DNA from: Liquidambar formosana
Taxonomy: Eukaryota > Streptophyta > Magnoliopsida > Saxifragales > Altingiaceae
Direction of reading: 5' to 3'
DNA: 64,000 bases
NCBI GenBank assembly: GCA_039720395.1
Contig: CM077827.1
Location: forward strand, 24,828,375-24,892,374
In this document: one piece after another, positions 46,940-58,345 of the stretch
Position numbering within the stretch: the stretch's first letter is position 1
Layout: each line of letters starts with the position of its first letter
The notes under the pieces: model-generated
Databases searched by the model: none
What the model was told of the DNA's origin: nothing
Seen by the model: the letters and a program-made list of their open reading frames with translations, nothing else
Position numbers and translations under genes: made by a program

Positions 46940-49139
46940 GCATGGCACCATGTCATAGTATTGAGTAGTAGCACCTAGGACACTGCCAAAAGTTGGAAGA
47001 TTTGAAAGATTTAAGTGCCCATAGATTTTCTAATCTTTTTATTTTTCATATTTCAATGAAAGGAGGATAAAATCAGCCCACCTTGCATGCATGTAAAATT
47101 TTCAGGCAGTGATTGTTGGCAATCAGTTGGGCATTTAAGGGTAGTCGGGTATATTACATAAACCCAATCCAACATGGGTCCAGTGTTTTTGGGGTTGCTT
47201 TACCAACAAATTAAACAATTCACTTAAGAGCACTAATCTTTGATTATTTTACAATGGTGGTCATTGTCAATATGTTTTTTGGCCTTTTCTAAAGTAGGAA
47301 TGATTATTGTAGTTTTCACTTTCAGAATTGGGCTACGCTTAACAAATCATTAGACTGAATATAGTGCCTGCATTTTTTATTTTTTATTTTATTTTTTTGG
47401 GTTAGTGCCTGTAAATGAAGTACCAAAGAAACACAAGGTCTCTATGGTACTACAGTAGTGCAAGAGTGAAAGAACTGCAAGCATGGCATTGAAAAAGAAA
47501 TGTGGGGTCGAAGATTAAAAGAAAATAAAAACCATTTTCGTAAAACACTGTTGGGAAGTCTCGAGTCTTGCATCATTTAAATGTTGGGTCTGATATGTTT
47601 TCATACATATATCCATTTAGGTCTTTCATATAATATTTGAGGCTTTTTTTTTTTTTTTTTTTAAAATTTTATGATTTCCTTCTTCAAAATAAAATAAGAT
47701 AAAGGTAGAAGCATATAGAGATGATCCTAGCATCCCAAATAAGTTGGCACCTTAGGACCTTTAAATCATGTACACTCACTACTCTATATTTATTAAAAGA
47801 AATAAAAACAAATACAGTAGATGAAAAGGAGAAAGAAAGCGAGATCATGTGTTCACGATTTTTTTTTTCCTTTATATTGATAATTGTGTAAAAGAAACTA
47901 AACTTAATTTTGTGTTTAGGGTTTAAGGTTGTTTAGTACGTAGTAAATGATTTCAAGTACTTGATTTTATGCGGTGATGAATTCTTGCAATAATTTGAAT
48001 TTATTATTTATTTACTTATCTCTTTTATTTATTTATTTATTTTCTAGCTGAACAAGTGGTATCTTTGACCTACTCCTGTTAAGATTTAGGCTCAGACTAA
48101 ACCTCTTGTAATGCACAATTCCCCTGCAAATCCATACATCCAATAATTAAACGTTAAGAAAGAGAGATGCTATGCATCTTATAAACCCACCTTATAACAC
48201 ATCTCGTGCATTCACATGAGAGTGGGAGGGATAGATTCCAGGTTTAGTTTACTTGGTCTAGCTTTAGAATTTCTCATCTTCATTATTATTATTATTTTGG
48301 ATAAGTAAAAGATTTGGATCATTTCTCATTATAATTAACCTGTTACAACAACTTTAGCTGGCATCGGACTTGATCTCCCTCCTTGGGCTCCGTATTACTT
48401 TGACTAAGTAGTCTTTGATTCATTGTGAAAGTTAATAACTTGATTATCATTCTTTAATCATATTATGTAAGGTTAGGGCTCGGGTTTCATGATATTTGGT
48501 TAATGTTGCATTACTGTCTCTAGCTATAAAACATCAAGTAATCTATTAATAAAAAATTAATTAGCAAATTACGCAATGATAATTTGTCCTTTTAAAGTAC
48601 TCCAACCGGCCCTATTGATCCGTTAAACCTCAAACGGCCGGCTGCCCTAACGTGACTCCACAACAACCAATTAATCTAACTCAGTCAAACATAGAAATCA
48701 CTAACAATGGTTAATCTGGACGCTAATAACTATAGTTTAAGCAAAGATCCCCATTGCTTATATAAAAAACTAACCCTCTTCCTCTTTAGCTGACCCTAGG
48801 ACTCCAAATTTTCATCGGAGCAATAAAAAAACAAAAGAGTAAAATTGGATTTTGTGGGTGCATCCAAGAAATGCGCGGAGAACCCCAAAAGCCCCATGAG
48901 GACCTGTCGGCATGTTCATGCAACTTCACATTCTAGAGAGAGAAAAGGAGAATATATAATGAAGTGAGAGAAAGTCAAAGGGGAGAAGGGGGGGAGTGGG
49001 GCACGCATTGCAACACCGACGAACCCCAAGATGCATGTGGTTCCTTGCATTAACTAAAGCCACATAAAAAAGTCGTCATATTAGAGCCCTTCCTCCTCCA
49101 AAACCTTGGAAAAAGTCCTATTTTTTTTTAATAATTAAT
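46940..49139. other. Intergenic stretch upstream of the U-box gene
   Basis: AT-rich with T runs (for example 47647-47662). No coding, tRNA or repeat element was recognised. The last few hundred bases are likely to contain distal promoter of the downstream gene. A potential alternative TATA sequence (TATATAAAAAAC) lies near 48760. Confidence 0.5.
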
Positions 49140-49166
49140 CCTCTCTCTCTCTCTCTCTCTCTCTCT
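49140..49166. repeat. CT microsatellite, about 13 units
   Basis: An uninterrupted CT run about 80 bp upstream of the TATA box. Pyrimidine tracts of this kind are common near plant core promoters. Confidence 0.9.
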
Positions 49167-49253
49167 AAAATTCCGTGTGTTGACTTTCTCGTTTTGAACA
49201 ATTAAGTAGCATCAAAACGAGAAAGTCCAAACTCTAAAATTCCGTGTATAAAA
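49163..49253 (+). promoter_or_regulatory. Core promoter of the U-box gene with inverted repeat, direct repeats, W-box core and TATA box
   Basis: The TATA box TATAAAA is at 49247-49253, 285 bp before the start codon. Upstream are a 16-bp direct repeat CTCTAAAATTCCGTGT (49163-49178 and 49232-49247) and, between its copies, a perfect 16-bp inverted repeat GACTTTCTCGTTTTGA / TCAAAACGAGAAAGTC (49182-49197 and 49212-49227). A W-box core TTGACT (49180-49185) overlaps the left arm. In Arabidopsis the PUB22/23/24 genes are induced by pathogen signals, and W-boxes bind WRKY factors; relevance here is inferred. Confidence 0.65.
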
Positions 49254-49531
49254 CCTTGGGCTCCCTCGATCACACATACTTCATCAAACCCCATTTGAAG
49301 CTGCTAGAAACATTTGAGATCTCACAGCTCATTTTCAATTCTCTCAAGCAAGTCCAAACTCTTCGTTTTCCTTTTGTTCTTTCTTGTGGCATTAGAATCT
49401 CATAGCACCTCTTACTTCTTGCGATATTACTCAAAATCAAAACATTTTCTTTTGGCACAACAATCTTGCAAATCCACCCTATAATTTATATCTCGGCCGG
49501 GATTCGTTGAATCCCTTTGTTGTTTCCCAAA

Positions 49532-50776
49532 ATGGAGGAAATTGATGTTCCTTCTCATTTTCTCTGCCCAATTTCCTTGCAACTCATGAGAGATCCGGTC
49601 ACGATATCGACCGGGATAACCTACGATCGAGAGAATATAGAGAGATGGTTGTTTTCATGCAAGAACAATACTTGTCCCATGACCAGACAGGTGCTGTCCA
49701 ATACTGATCTAACTCCAAACCACACTCTTCGTCGATTGATTCAAGCATGGTGCACTCTCAATGCTTCCCATGGCGTCGAACGGATTCCTACGCCGAAACC
49801 TCCCACTGAAAAATCCCAGATCGTCAAACTCCTCAACGACGCGAACAAGTTTCCTCAGATGCAGCTCAAATGCCTCCAAAGGCTTAAGTCCATCGCGTCC
49901 GAAAGCGAAAGGAATAAGAGGTGTTTGGAGGATGCTGGTGCAGTTGAATTCTTGGCTTCAATCGTAAAGAAAGATTTTGCTAATGAGATCGAAATCGCTT
50001 TGGACGATGGGACGATGGAGTGCTCGAGGGCAAGTGATGAAGCACTGAGCATCCTTTATCATGTAGGAATCTCAGAAAGTGGTCTCAAAAATCTCATAAG
50101 CAATGGTTCTGAATTTTTAGATTCGTTATTGCATGTGTTGAAACGTGGGAGTTACCAATCTCGAGCTTACGCGGGGATGCTAATGAAATCGATCTTCGAG
50201 GTGGCCGATCCAATCCAACTGATCACCGTTCAAACCGAATTCTTTATGGAGATAGTGCACGTATTGCGCGATCAGATCTCGTACCAGTCCTTCAAGGCCG
50301 CATTGAAGCTTCTTATTGAGCTTTGCCCATGGGGCAGAAACCGAATCAAAGCGGTCGATGCCGGAGCAGTGCCGGTACTGATCGAGCTTCTTCTCGACAC
50401 GCCAGACAAGAGAGCTTGCGAACTTATACTGTGCGTGTTAGATCAGCTATGCGGTTGCGCCGAAGGGCGAGCAGAGTTGTTAATGCACGGAGCTGGGCTA
50501 TCTGTGGTGTCCAAAAAAATACTTAGGGTTTCTCATGTGGCAAGTGATAGGGCGGTTAAGATACTGTCCTCAATTTCAAGGTTTTCAGCAACTTCTAGGG
50601 TTCTTAATGAAATGTTGCAAGTGGGTGTTGTTTCCAAGTTGTGTTTGGTGCTTCAAGTGGACTGTGGTCACAAGACCAAGGAGAGAAGTAAGGAGATCCT
50701 CAAATTGCACTCCAGGGTTTGGAAGAACTCACCATGTATTCCTGCTCATCTGCTTTCTTCTTATCCATCTTCTTGA
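49532..50776 (+). CDS. U-box/ARM-repeat E3 ubiquitin-protein ligase, PUB22/23/24 type
   Basis: A single uninterrupted frame of 414 residues with no intron, as in the PUB22/23/24 group. The start is the first ATG in frame, followed by MEEIDVPSHF; an upstream in-frame TTG at 49517 is not a usable plant start. Residues about 6-79 form the U-box: FLCPISLQLMRDPV, GITYDRENIERWLF, CPMTRQ and LTPNHTLRRLIQAWC are all intact. Residues about 95-410 are helical ARM-type repeats, with the conserved CPWGRNR and the C-terminal ILRVSHVASDRAVKIL. Such proteins transfer ubiquitin from an E2 to targets; the Arabidopsis relatives dampen pattern-triggered immunity and drought responses, acting on exocyst subunit Exo70B2 and RPN12a. 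Those targets are family knowledge, not visible here. This is the only convincingly intact host gene in the window. Paralogue assignment within the group is open. Confidence 0.96.
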   Translation: MEEIDVPSHFLCPISLQLMRDPVTISTGITYDRENIERWLFSCKNNTCPMTRQVLSNTDLTPNHTLRRLIQAWCTLNASHGVERIPTPKPPTEKSQIVKLLNDANKFPQMQLKCLQRLKSIASESERNKRCLEDAGAVEFLASIVKKDFANEIEIALDDGTMECSRASDEALSILYHVGISESGLKNLISNGSEFLDSLLHVLKRGSYQSRAYAGMLMKSIFEVADPIQLITVQTEFFMEIVHVLRDQISYQSFKAALKLLIELCPWGRNRIKAVDAGAVPVLIELLLDTPDKRACELILCVLDQLCGCAEGRAELLMHGAGLSVVSKKILRVSHVASDRAVKILSSISRFSATSRVLNEMLQVGVVSKLCLVLQVDCGHKTKERSKEILKLHSRVWKNSPCIPAHLLSSYPSS

Positions 50777-51413
50777 GATAGGCCATTAATGTTGTGTACA
50801 TAATTATATTGGAGGAAGGTGCATGCATGGCCAAAAATATACGTTTTCATGAATGATTGGAATTGTCTGAAAATAGAAATTGCTAATTGAGGAAGTTTTG
50901 CTATTATTTTGGAAGGATTTATGTATCTAGAGTCTCACCCTATTTTGTTTGTTTGTTTGTTTGTTGAAAGTTTGGATTATTATTTCCAATTGAATCCGGC
51001 CTTTTGTTGTATATATGTCATTTTCTGCTACATACATTCAAAACTCAATTAATTTATTTTTTGTTTTTCATATTTTGTTTCGAACTAGTGTGATTCAAAC
51101 CAAGGCATGAGGTACAATGGTTGAATCTGCATGGCAATTTTTTTTAAATATTTTTTTATTATTATTTATACTAAAGGTTTCGAGATACTTACTGGCCATG
51201 TTATCCTCCCATCCCATATGCGTGCACCAGATAATTATAGGACAAAGTCTATGGGGATGGCTATAAAAAAGAGTGGTGAGATTGTGAGAGCATTTTCAAA
51301 TTCATTAGTTACAAGAGAATATAAATTAAGGAGGAATTTGCAAGAATACAGACTATGGTTCCAATTTTTGTAAGTGGATGTTACTGAAATTTAAAAAAAA
51401 CATAAACAATTAA
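50777..51413. other. 3' UTR and downstream intergenic of the U-box gene
   Basis: Non-coding. It has a TTTG run at about 50945-50966 and T-rich stretches around 51050 and 51140. No canonical AATAAA signal was found soon after the stop; plant poly(A) signals are often diffuse. Confidence 0.5.
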
Positions 51414-51842
51414 GTTGGAGGGGCCACAAAAATTTTTAAACACCCCCACATATTTTAAAATTGTCAAGGTTTTATGAAGAATATAAAAGATTTTCATGAA
51501 AACTAGATGCCTTGCCTATTAGAAAACATCATCTTGAATAACATTGTAAAAAATTTTATTTTCAATATTTCTCATTTAAGTTGATTTTTTGACCATTTTT
51601 CATGAAAATTTTTGTAAAAACCAAACAAATTAAGACTCTAAATGGGCAAAAAGTCCACTTCAACAACAGATTTTGGAAAAAATTTCCTGTTGGAAAAAAT
51701 TTCTTCTAAATGTTGTTTAAAATAATGTTTTCTAGTAGGTTGTGTGGCTGGTTTTTATGAAAATCTTTTATATTTTCATAAAACCTTGAAAATTTTAAAA
51801 TTAATGCTGGATGCTTAGGAAGTTTGTGGTGGCAATAGCCTC
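51414..51842. repeat. Foldback MITE, copy 1 (old)
   Basis: The halves 51460-51610 and 51640-51800 are inverted: 'ggttttatgaagaatataaaag' against 'cttttatattttcataaaacc', and 'ttagaaaacatcatcttgaat' against 'aaaataatgttttctagtagg'. The right end GGTGGCAATAGCCTCCCC fits the family end; the left end is altered. No coding. Confidence 0.7.
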
Positions 51843-52344
51843 CCCTAAGTCGGATTTCAAAGGTGGTTTGGTATATTATGCAAAGAGTCCATATAAGCTA
51901 GATTCGTGATTGAATATGGGTTCATTTTAAATCCACGTACTCAAAAGCCAAACTCAATCACAAATAAGTTGTATTTAATTTAATTTTCTTGAATTTTTTT
52001 TATCAAATGGAAAACATTTTCAGCGGTATTCATTAGATGTAAGTATCATTGATCCACAAAATGCATGTAAAAATCTGGCTAACGATTGCAACATTGCTAA
52101 CCATTGCCGGCCACTCTTGGCTGAGTTGACAATGCGAGAATTTCTTTTTGTTCTTAGAAGGCAAATTTTTCCGTCACTTTTGTTGGGGATAGACCTACGG
52201 TGTTCATGTTGAGTGTCTTCTTCGGCCCTTGACTTTTTGTACAATATTTTAGACAATGACTTGTTTGGTTCTACAACCCTTCATTAAGGCGAGTAAGGAC
52301 CTTTCCAATAGTTGAACTATAATTAATTTTCACTTTATATACAT
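51843..52344. other. Intergenic stretch
   Basis: No feature recognised. A minus-strand frame at 52020-52256 (78 residues, basic) has no motif. Confidence 0.4.
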
Positions 52345-52768
52345 AAGTCTTTTTTTTATGAGGTTAACCTGGTATAATTTAGATCACATTCCAAAACTCG
52401 ATCTAGACCTAATTGTGATTCGTATTTTGTGAAACTAACTCTTACATTAGATTTACTCCATATGTATGTTATACTTATATTTTTTAATAAATAACAATCG
52501 CTTATTTATAGACTGATTACTATCCGATCCAAAATTTACATTTTTATTTTTTTTTTTTGTCAATTACAATCACTCATTAATGGGATCTATGGATGAAGTA
52601 AATTAATTTTGGATTAACTTGATTTTTGGCATGTGTGACTTACATATGAATTAAATTTAATTCAACAGTTAACTTCACAAAATACGAATTGCGGTAAGAG
52701 TTTTGGAGGGCGATTTTATACAAAGTTACATTAGGTTAATCTCATGTATAAGAATGTGACTATAATAT
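52345..52768. repeat. Second foldback MITE type (about 420 bp)
   Basis: The left part (ATGAGGTTAACCTGGTATAA, CCAAAACTC, TTCGTATTTTGTGAA) pairs with the complement of the right part (CATGAGATTAACCTAATGTA, CCAAAACTCTTACCGCAAT, TTCGTATTTTGTGAA). The arms are about 85 bp with a long AT-rich interior. The flanking duplication cannot be read with confidence. Confidence 0.65.
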
Positions 52769-54394
52769 TCAATATCTAGAATTGAGAAATTTGAAGTGTT
52801 GAATTTGTGATTCAAAAATTTTATAGGATATCTAGAATCGAGAATTGTTCAAATGAGGATTGGTTGGCTATATGCATGGTACGTTATTCCATCTCGTCAT
52901 GGTCTGTTGTTATTGAAACAGTAATCAAGCTAGTATTGTAGACTGTTTAGTAAAAAGCCCCACTATGCAAGCCATGATCGATCCTACGGTCCAATCCAAG
53001 ACCGCAGCTGCCAACATTTCTTGGCACACTAGCTTAATTTATGGGACACCTTACATGGATTAATTAAAGACTGTTTCCAGCTCCAAATGTGGAGTTGGTA
53101 CGTTAGAGTTAAATTGGTCGCTAATTGAACCCGATCAATTCAAAACTAAGCCATTAACTATCCTTATTAGGAATATATTAATCTCCAAATCAAGAAAATT
53201 TAAAAGCAACGGTCACCTCACGTAAATATAAAAAAACTCATGCATCGATTCCTTTTCCTATAATTGAAGACCATGATTAAGTCCTTTCTTGACCGTGGAG
53301 GGTTTCAAAACATGAAAATTCAGACCCACCAAGACTTTTACGTATTCCATTTTATTAAAAAAAAATATGTATATATTATTATATTATAGTATTATAGTAT
53401 TATTTATATTCCAGAACCTGAAATAGAGAGGACTCTGTAAAAGTTCAAAGTTCTTTATTTATTTATTTATTTATAGCCGAGTGTGTAAAAGTTTAAAGTC
53501 GATTGGCCTTAAATTCTTCACGAGAGGCCTGCGGACTGCAGGCCACAGATGAAGTGGAGACCATTCCAACCAACTTATTAAATAATGGACCGCCTTTCAA
53601 AGAAATGGGCAGTAGCTCATCTCCCGTTCTTGTTTTTTTTTTGTCTTTGACTCAGTGTATCTCCAAAATTGACAACAAAAGGACTAATCATTGTCATGAT
53701 GGGTGAACAATGATAAATTGCTAGCTCAAGAATTTTTTCCAAAATATTAGGATTCTAATTCGAGATCTTTCATCCCCATCCTAAAACCTTGTGGTGGAAG
53801 TTCTTGTAATAAATCACAGCTGACCCGTTGAAGGTTGAACATTTAAACCAATGATGGGCTCACATAATTTTTTTTATTTTTATTTTTAAAAAGGTCATTG
53901 AAATACAAGTTTATTGTGTGAGTTTACCAATCTAATTTATGCTCACATGTTCGTATCAATTTCAAAATTTTTTGTTTCGTTTTCACAAGAATTTGAGAAC
54001 ATTTGACCTGCATTAATATATTGAGTTATTGAAACTATCAAATTGAGCTATTTTTTTATACATTAAATTTAAGAAATAGAAAGAAATTTTGGGGACACCC
54101 CATTGCGTTACAATACCTAAGCATCAAGCAAATATTTTAAGCTAAAAAATAAAAAGATAAAATTTAAATGCTTAGACGGCAGTGTATTGAGTTCTCCAGC
54201 TTAGGTACTTGTGTGTGTGTGTCAAAAGAGGAGTATCCTAAGTCATTCGGCTTAAACTAATCCTCTCTTTATGCTCGTGTATCCGATAGTGAAAAAGGGA
54301 AAACTTGAACTCGGGACCTATGGTTTCTAGCTATACCTTGATTCTTTGCTGTTTGGGCCATCCTCGTGGGTTATCAAGCTTACATACTTCGACT
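52769..54394. other. Intergenic stretch
   Basis: AT-rich, with TTTA repeats at about 53455-53476, a TAT-rich run near 53370-53410 and T runs. No gene. The open stretch at 53503-53706 begins at a non-ATG codon and shows no motif. Confidence 0.5.
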
Positions 54395-54832
54395 ATTTTA
54401 AGAGGGTGGTTATTGCAATCCCTCAACTTTATTTGTAAACTCCACTTCTTTTTTTTAAGATTTTATGAAAAATAGGAAAGGTTTTTTTTTTTTAATTAAA
54501 TTTAGTCGCATAATCTATTAGAAAACATTATTTTGAACAATTTTATAGGATAATTTTTTCCAAAATTTGTCATTTAGGAAGACTTTTGGCTATTTACAAT
54601 CTCTATTTTTATTTTTACAGAAAAATAAATTATAAATGACCAAAAAATCCATTTAAATGATAGATTTTGTAAAAATTTTATTTTATAAAGTTGTTCAAAA
54701 TAATGTTTTCTAGTAGATAGTACAGCCAATTTTCATAAAAAAATCTTTTATATTTTTTATAAAAGCTTAAAAAAATTGAAAATACATGAGATGTACGTAC
54801 AAATAAAATTGAGAGGTTACAATAGCCGCCTC
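54395..54832. repeat. Foldback MITE, copy 2
   Basis: End sequences GAGGGTGGTTATTGCAATCCC (left) and GAGGTTACAATAGCCGCCTCC (right, inverted). The interior has the paired phrases 'attagaaaacattattttgaac' and 'gttcaaaataatgttttctagtag'. The flank ATTTTAA occurs on both sides, possibly the target duplication. Confidence 0.75.
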
Positions 54833-55064
54833 CAATTTTAAAACCTTATTACCCAACAGTTCTCTAGAATGTAAATGGTTATTGGAACTTACAGGATGGA
54901 AAGTTATTAGTAGTGGGGCAACTTAATTAAGCGGGCTCAACCTGTGCAGCCCAACCCTGACCCGAAATTTAGATGGGCTTGAAGAGCAATTTTAATTAGT
55001 GGGTTAGGCTTGAGTTGTAAAGTGTCAAACGTAAGGCCCTATTGGCACCTCATGACTTGCTTGG
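54833..55064. other. Intergenic stretch
   Basis: Nothing recognised beyond phrases of the type 'gggcttgaagagc' and 'gggttaggcttgag'. Confidence 0.4.
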
Positions 55065-55325
55065 CATCTACAATCTCTATGGTTTATCAAGGTTTTATGA
55101 AAAATATAAAAGGTTTAACGAAAACTTATTGTGTTACCCATTAGAAAACATCATTTAGAATAACTTGGTAGAAGAAATTTTTTTTAAAAAAAAATTATCG
55201 TTTAAATAGATTTTTTGGATTTTTAACCAAAAAAGAAACTGTAAATGACAAAAAAAATTCACTTAAACGATAAATTTTGAAAAAAAAAAATTCTACAAAA
55301 TTGTTCAATGAAATTTTCTAATGAT
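55065..55325. repeat. Foldback MITE fragment, left two thirds
   Basis: Family phrases 'ggttttatgaaaaatataaaagg' and 'ttagaaaacatcatttagaat' are present, but the right arm stops at about 55325, where the LINE relic begins. It was cut by the LINE insertion or a later deletion. Confidence 0.65.
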
Positions 55326-55329
55326 CTTT

Positions 55330-55890
55330 GCTGTAAGGGTCCCTTAGTCGATGAGTTCCCCTCCTCAGGTCATTTGGATTCCCCCTCCTTGGCCATGGCT
55401 CAAGATTAATACTAATGTAACAATTAGGCCTTCGATCTTTTTCTTTGTTAAGTGTGTTAATAAGACATTTCTCCGGGACCTTTTTGTATGCTTGGGCTGC
55501 TAAAGTTGGTTCACTGGATCCCTTAGTGGTAGAAGGCTAGAAGCCATGGTGGTTTGCTTAGGTTCGGATGCTGCCCTTAAGGAAGGATTGTCTATGATCA
55601 TGCTTGAAGGTGATGCATCAATTGTTTTGGAACCACTTGTGTGGGAATTCCAAACTGTCTATGGAAGCTAGGAACTTTCTTTGTTTTTTCCCATCTTGAG
55701 TTGTCCACTTGCATCCCTGCGCGAGATGCTAACCAGACCGTTCATGGCTTAGATCAATGGGCAATTTCTTGTAATATTTTTCACGCCATTCTTAAATCCC
55801 TGAATTTATTCTTAATATGGATCATGAGATAGGGGTTGTGGTTCCTCTTTCTAATAATATACTCATTTGCTTATTTTTAAAAAAAAATTA
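55330..55890 (+). pseudogene. LINE RNase H (RVT_3) relic, copy 1
   Basis: Translating piecewise gives PPPWPWLKIN (about 55380-55410), LVVEG.EAMVVCLGSDAALKEGLSMIMLEGDAS, and R.ANQTVHGLDQWAISCNIF, the motifs of the RVT_3 RNase H-like domain at the end of plant L1 LINEs, with the acidic positions in EAM and EGD. The frame is broken by an 8-bp insertion near 55540 and small indels near 55655 and 55678. The 3' tail ends in an A-rich run near 55879-55888, normal for a LINE end. From 55452 on it is the older partner of the copy at 61263. Confidence 0.85.
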
Positions 55891-55906
55891 ATTCATGACA
55901 CGTCAA

Positions 55907-56045
55907 ATTGACCGGCATCATCCACTTTAGCAAAAGCCAAAAAAAAAAAAAAATTGACCGGCATCTTCCACTTTAGCAAAAGCCAAAAAAAAAAATTGAC
56001 CGGCATCTTCCACTTTACCAAAAGCCAAAAAAAAAGTTGACCGGC
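55907..56045. repeat. Tandem repeat of about 47 bp, four units
   Basis: The unit is TTGACCGGCATC(A/T)TCCACTT, then 'tagcaaaagcc' and an A run of 9-15. It occurs four times here but only twice in the duplicate (about 61714-61780). The A run may have mediated slippage. Confidence 0.88.
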
Positions 56046-56156
56046 ATCTTGGGCTTAGTAGCGTCTGGCCTGTATAGCAAATCCCACGAAAGGAAAAGAA
56101 AAATTTTTTATGATTTTTTGTCTAAATTGGTGGGCGAATACTTTAAGTTTTTTGTT

Positions 56157-56563
56157 TTGGGAACGGCTATTGCAACCCCTTATTCTTATCATCTCACCCC
56201 TCATTCTTTAGGTTTTTAAGTTTTTATGCAAAATATAAAAGGTTTTTATGAAAATCGACCATAATATCCACTAAAAAACATCATTTTGAACAACTTTATA
56301 AAAAAAGGGTTTTTCCTAAATCTATCGTTTAAATATACTTTTTAGTCATTTACAATATTTATTTCATTTTTTGCCAGAAAATCTACTTAAACAATAGATT
56401 TTAGAAAAACTTTCTTTTAAAAAATTATTCAAAATGATGTTTTCTAGTGGATCAAGTAATCGATTTTTGCAAAATATTTTTATATTTTTCATGAAATTTT
56501 AAAAATAAAAAAAGAAAGGGGTGGGTTATAAGAATGGGGTTGCAATAGCCGTACCCTTTTGGT
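56157..56563. mobile_element. Foldback MITE, copy 3, present in only one duplicate
   Basis: Nearly perfect ends GGGAACGGCTATTGCAACCCC and the inverted GGGGTTGCAATAGCCGTACCC. The interior carries the paired family phrases. The matching place in the other duplicate (about 61873-61900) has no such element, so it moved in after the duplication or was lost cleanly. The best-preserved copy of the family here. The flanking T-rich sequence hides the target duplication. Long ends and no coding suggest a Mutator-like or unclassified MITE. Confidence 0.82.
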
Positions 56564-56949
56564 TTTTTTGCTTTTTCATTTTACAGCCTTTTATGTTTCC
56601 TGTGGGCCCATACGGAGAGTGGGTCCGTTCTGCCTCATATGGTGAGCCTGGGACGAGAACCTTTCAGAGTTGGCCCCCGGAGACTTCTTAACGTTGCGTC
56701 CCCTATACTGTTTAATTTTTTTTCTCTTTAATTTAATTATTTAATTATTTTTTGCAAATAACATTCCTGCATGTACTTACAGAACTACAATGTTAGTGGG
56801 TCTCATAATCTTACCCTTCTAAGTACATTGGTAAGACAAAATATAGACAAAAGTGTGAAACTGCCTGACATTACTCGAGACATAATTGACATGAATCTTG
56901 ATTTTACTTTGCCAGAAACAGTTACCATCTTTCTTTTCTTCTTCTTCTT

Positions 56950-56983
<34 letters not shown>

Positions 56984-57436
56984 TGTGTGTTTTTAGTAAG
57001 AGATATTTTATCTGTTCCTAATTGATTATCTCTTTTGAAAAAATACATTTTTTTTTATAAAAAAAGTCCCATTAAATACTTTCATATCAATGCATGTATT
57101 TATATTTCAATTTTGCCTTTAAGTATATAAAAAATTAGAAAAAGAAAAAATACCTACTCTTTCAATCAAGGACACTTTAGGAAATCAAATAAAAAGAATC
57201 ATTAAATTTTTAAATGTGACAATAATTTTGGGACATCCCCAAAAAGTAAGGAGACCAATATACATGGCTTTAACTTTATAAATTATTTGAAGTTAGGTCT
57301 CTTCATAGATTGTATATGTACCAAGAACCCGTAGGAGTGTATACTAGTGATTTCTATGAATCTTGGTTGAAGAAACTGGGAGTTCTTGAATTCCCACTAT
57401 TTTAAGGGGGTAGGTATCAATGCAGACTAGACAATG

Positions 57437-57439
<3 letters not shown>

Positions 57440-57473
<34 letters not shown>
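57440..57473. repeat. TA microsatellite
   Basis: About 16 TA units. The duplicate has about five at 62760-62770. Confidence 0.9.
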
Positions 57474-57475
<2 letters not shown>

Positions 57476-57978
57476 TTTGAGGAGAAATCCGAAAATATTA
57501 GGGGAAAGGAAAAGATAAAATTCAACAATTGTTTCTTTGATGCATGGCTAAGCTTAATACTAAATAGTAGCTAAATCCTTCTTAGATGGTGCTCTTGTTG
57601 GCAATGGATTCCTTCTTCACTAACTCTAGCCATGAGTCATGACAGGAGACCCAATAATAAAAAAGGGTGGTTTATAATTGCATGACAGCAAGGAATCAGC
57701 ACAAATATGGGATTGACCTCCCGAGACTAATTAAATGAGAAATGCGATCCAATTAAGGAAATTAAGAGAAACCCTCGGCGAATCTGTGGGCAAGGCTTTT
57801 CTCTATTAATCGGACATATGGTGTAGTGAAATGTGGATCATTCATATCACGTAGAGCTTGCGAATTCACGTGAAACCCACCAAATATCAATGGTATGTCC
57901 AGGTTTAACCAGATAGTCTAGTTAATGGAAAGGATCCTACTCCCAAATCCGCAACCTACTCTATCATCTCATGTCACA

Positions 57979-58345
57979 CTAGGAGATATTTATCATATTT
58001 AAATCCATGACATCTCTATCGTGAGTCTGGCAAGTGAACATGACTGATGCTATTGCAGATGTTAGCATCTGAATAAAAAGAGACGTACTTGGGATGAGCA
58101 CGAAGAAAATGCCTAGTCCAATTTGGAACATAGTGGCAAAGAAAATTCCAGCTAGTGGCACTGCCATTGCCTTAGGTGCGTGTGCTTCGGACTTGTTTGC
58201 TAGGGTCGTTGGGCTCCGGCTCTGTACTTTTCCACCATTGCAAATGGTCGGCAGAATGAAATGCTCTATTGTAAACGTTGGGCATTGTCTTCCAATTTTG
58301 TCTCTTCCCACTATTTTTGTGATCATTCATTTTCTATGGTCATGA
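57979..58345. other. Conserved open stretch of unknown nature, copy 1
   Basis: Both strands are open: minus 57979-58326 (115 residues with a hydrophobic segment, PLAGIFFATMFQIGLGIFFV) and plus 58094-58345. I recognise no family. Comparison with the duplicate at 63277-63775 shows mostly amino-acid-changing differences on the minus strand (ten residues and one single-residue deletion), and the plus frame ends at a stop that copy 2 lacks. This does not look like protein under selection. It may be an old gene fragment or untranslated sequence. Confidence 0.35.

Noticed and set aside
49517..49531. Extension of the U-box protein by five residues from an upstream TTG
   Set aside because: Plant translation starts at ATG, and the ATG at 49532 gives the N terminus expected for the family.
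49761..50789. Other-frame open stretches overlapping the U-box gene
   Set aside because: They lie inside the confirmed coding frame, with no family match and no independent start context.
56771..57048. Open frames over the long T run
   Set aside because: Homopolymer translation (poly-Phe or poly-Lys); the tract differs in the duplicate.
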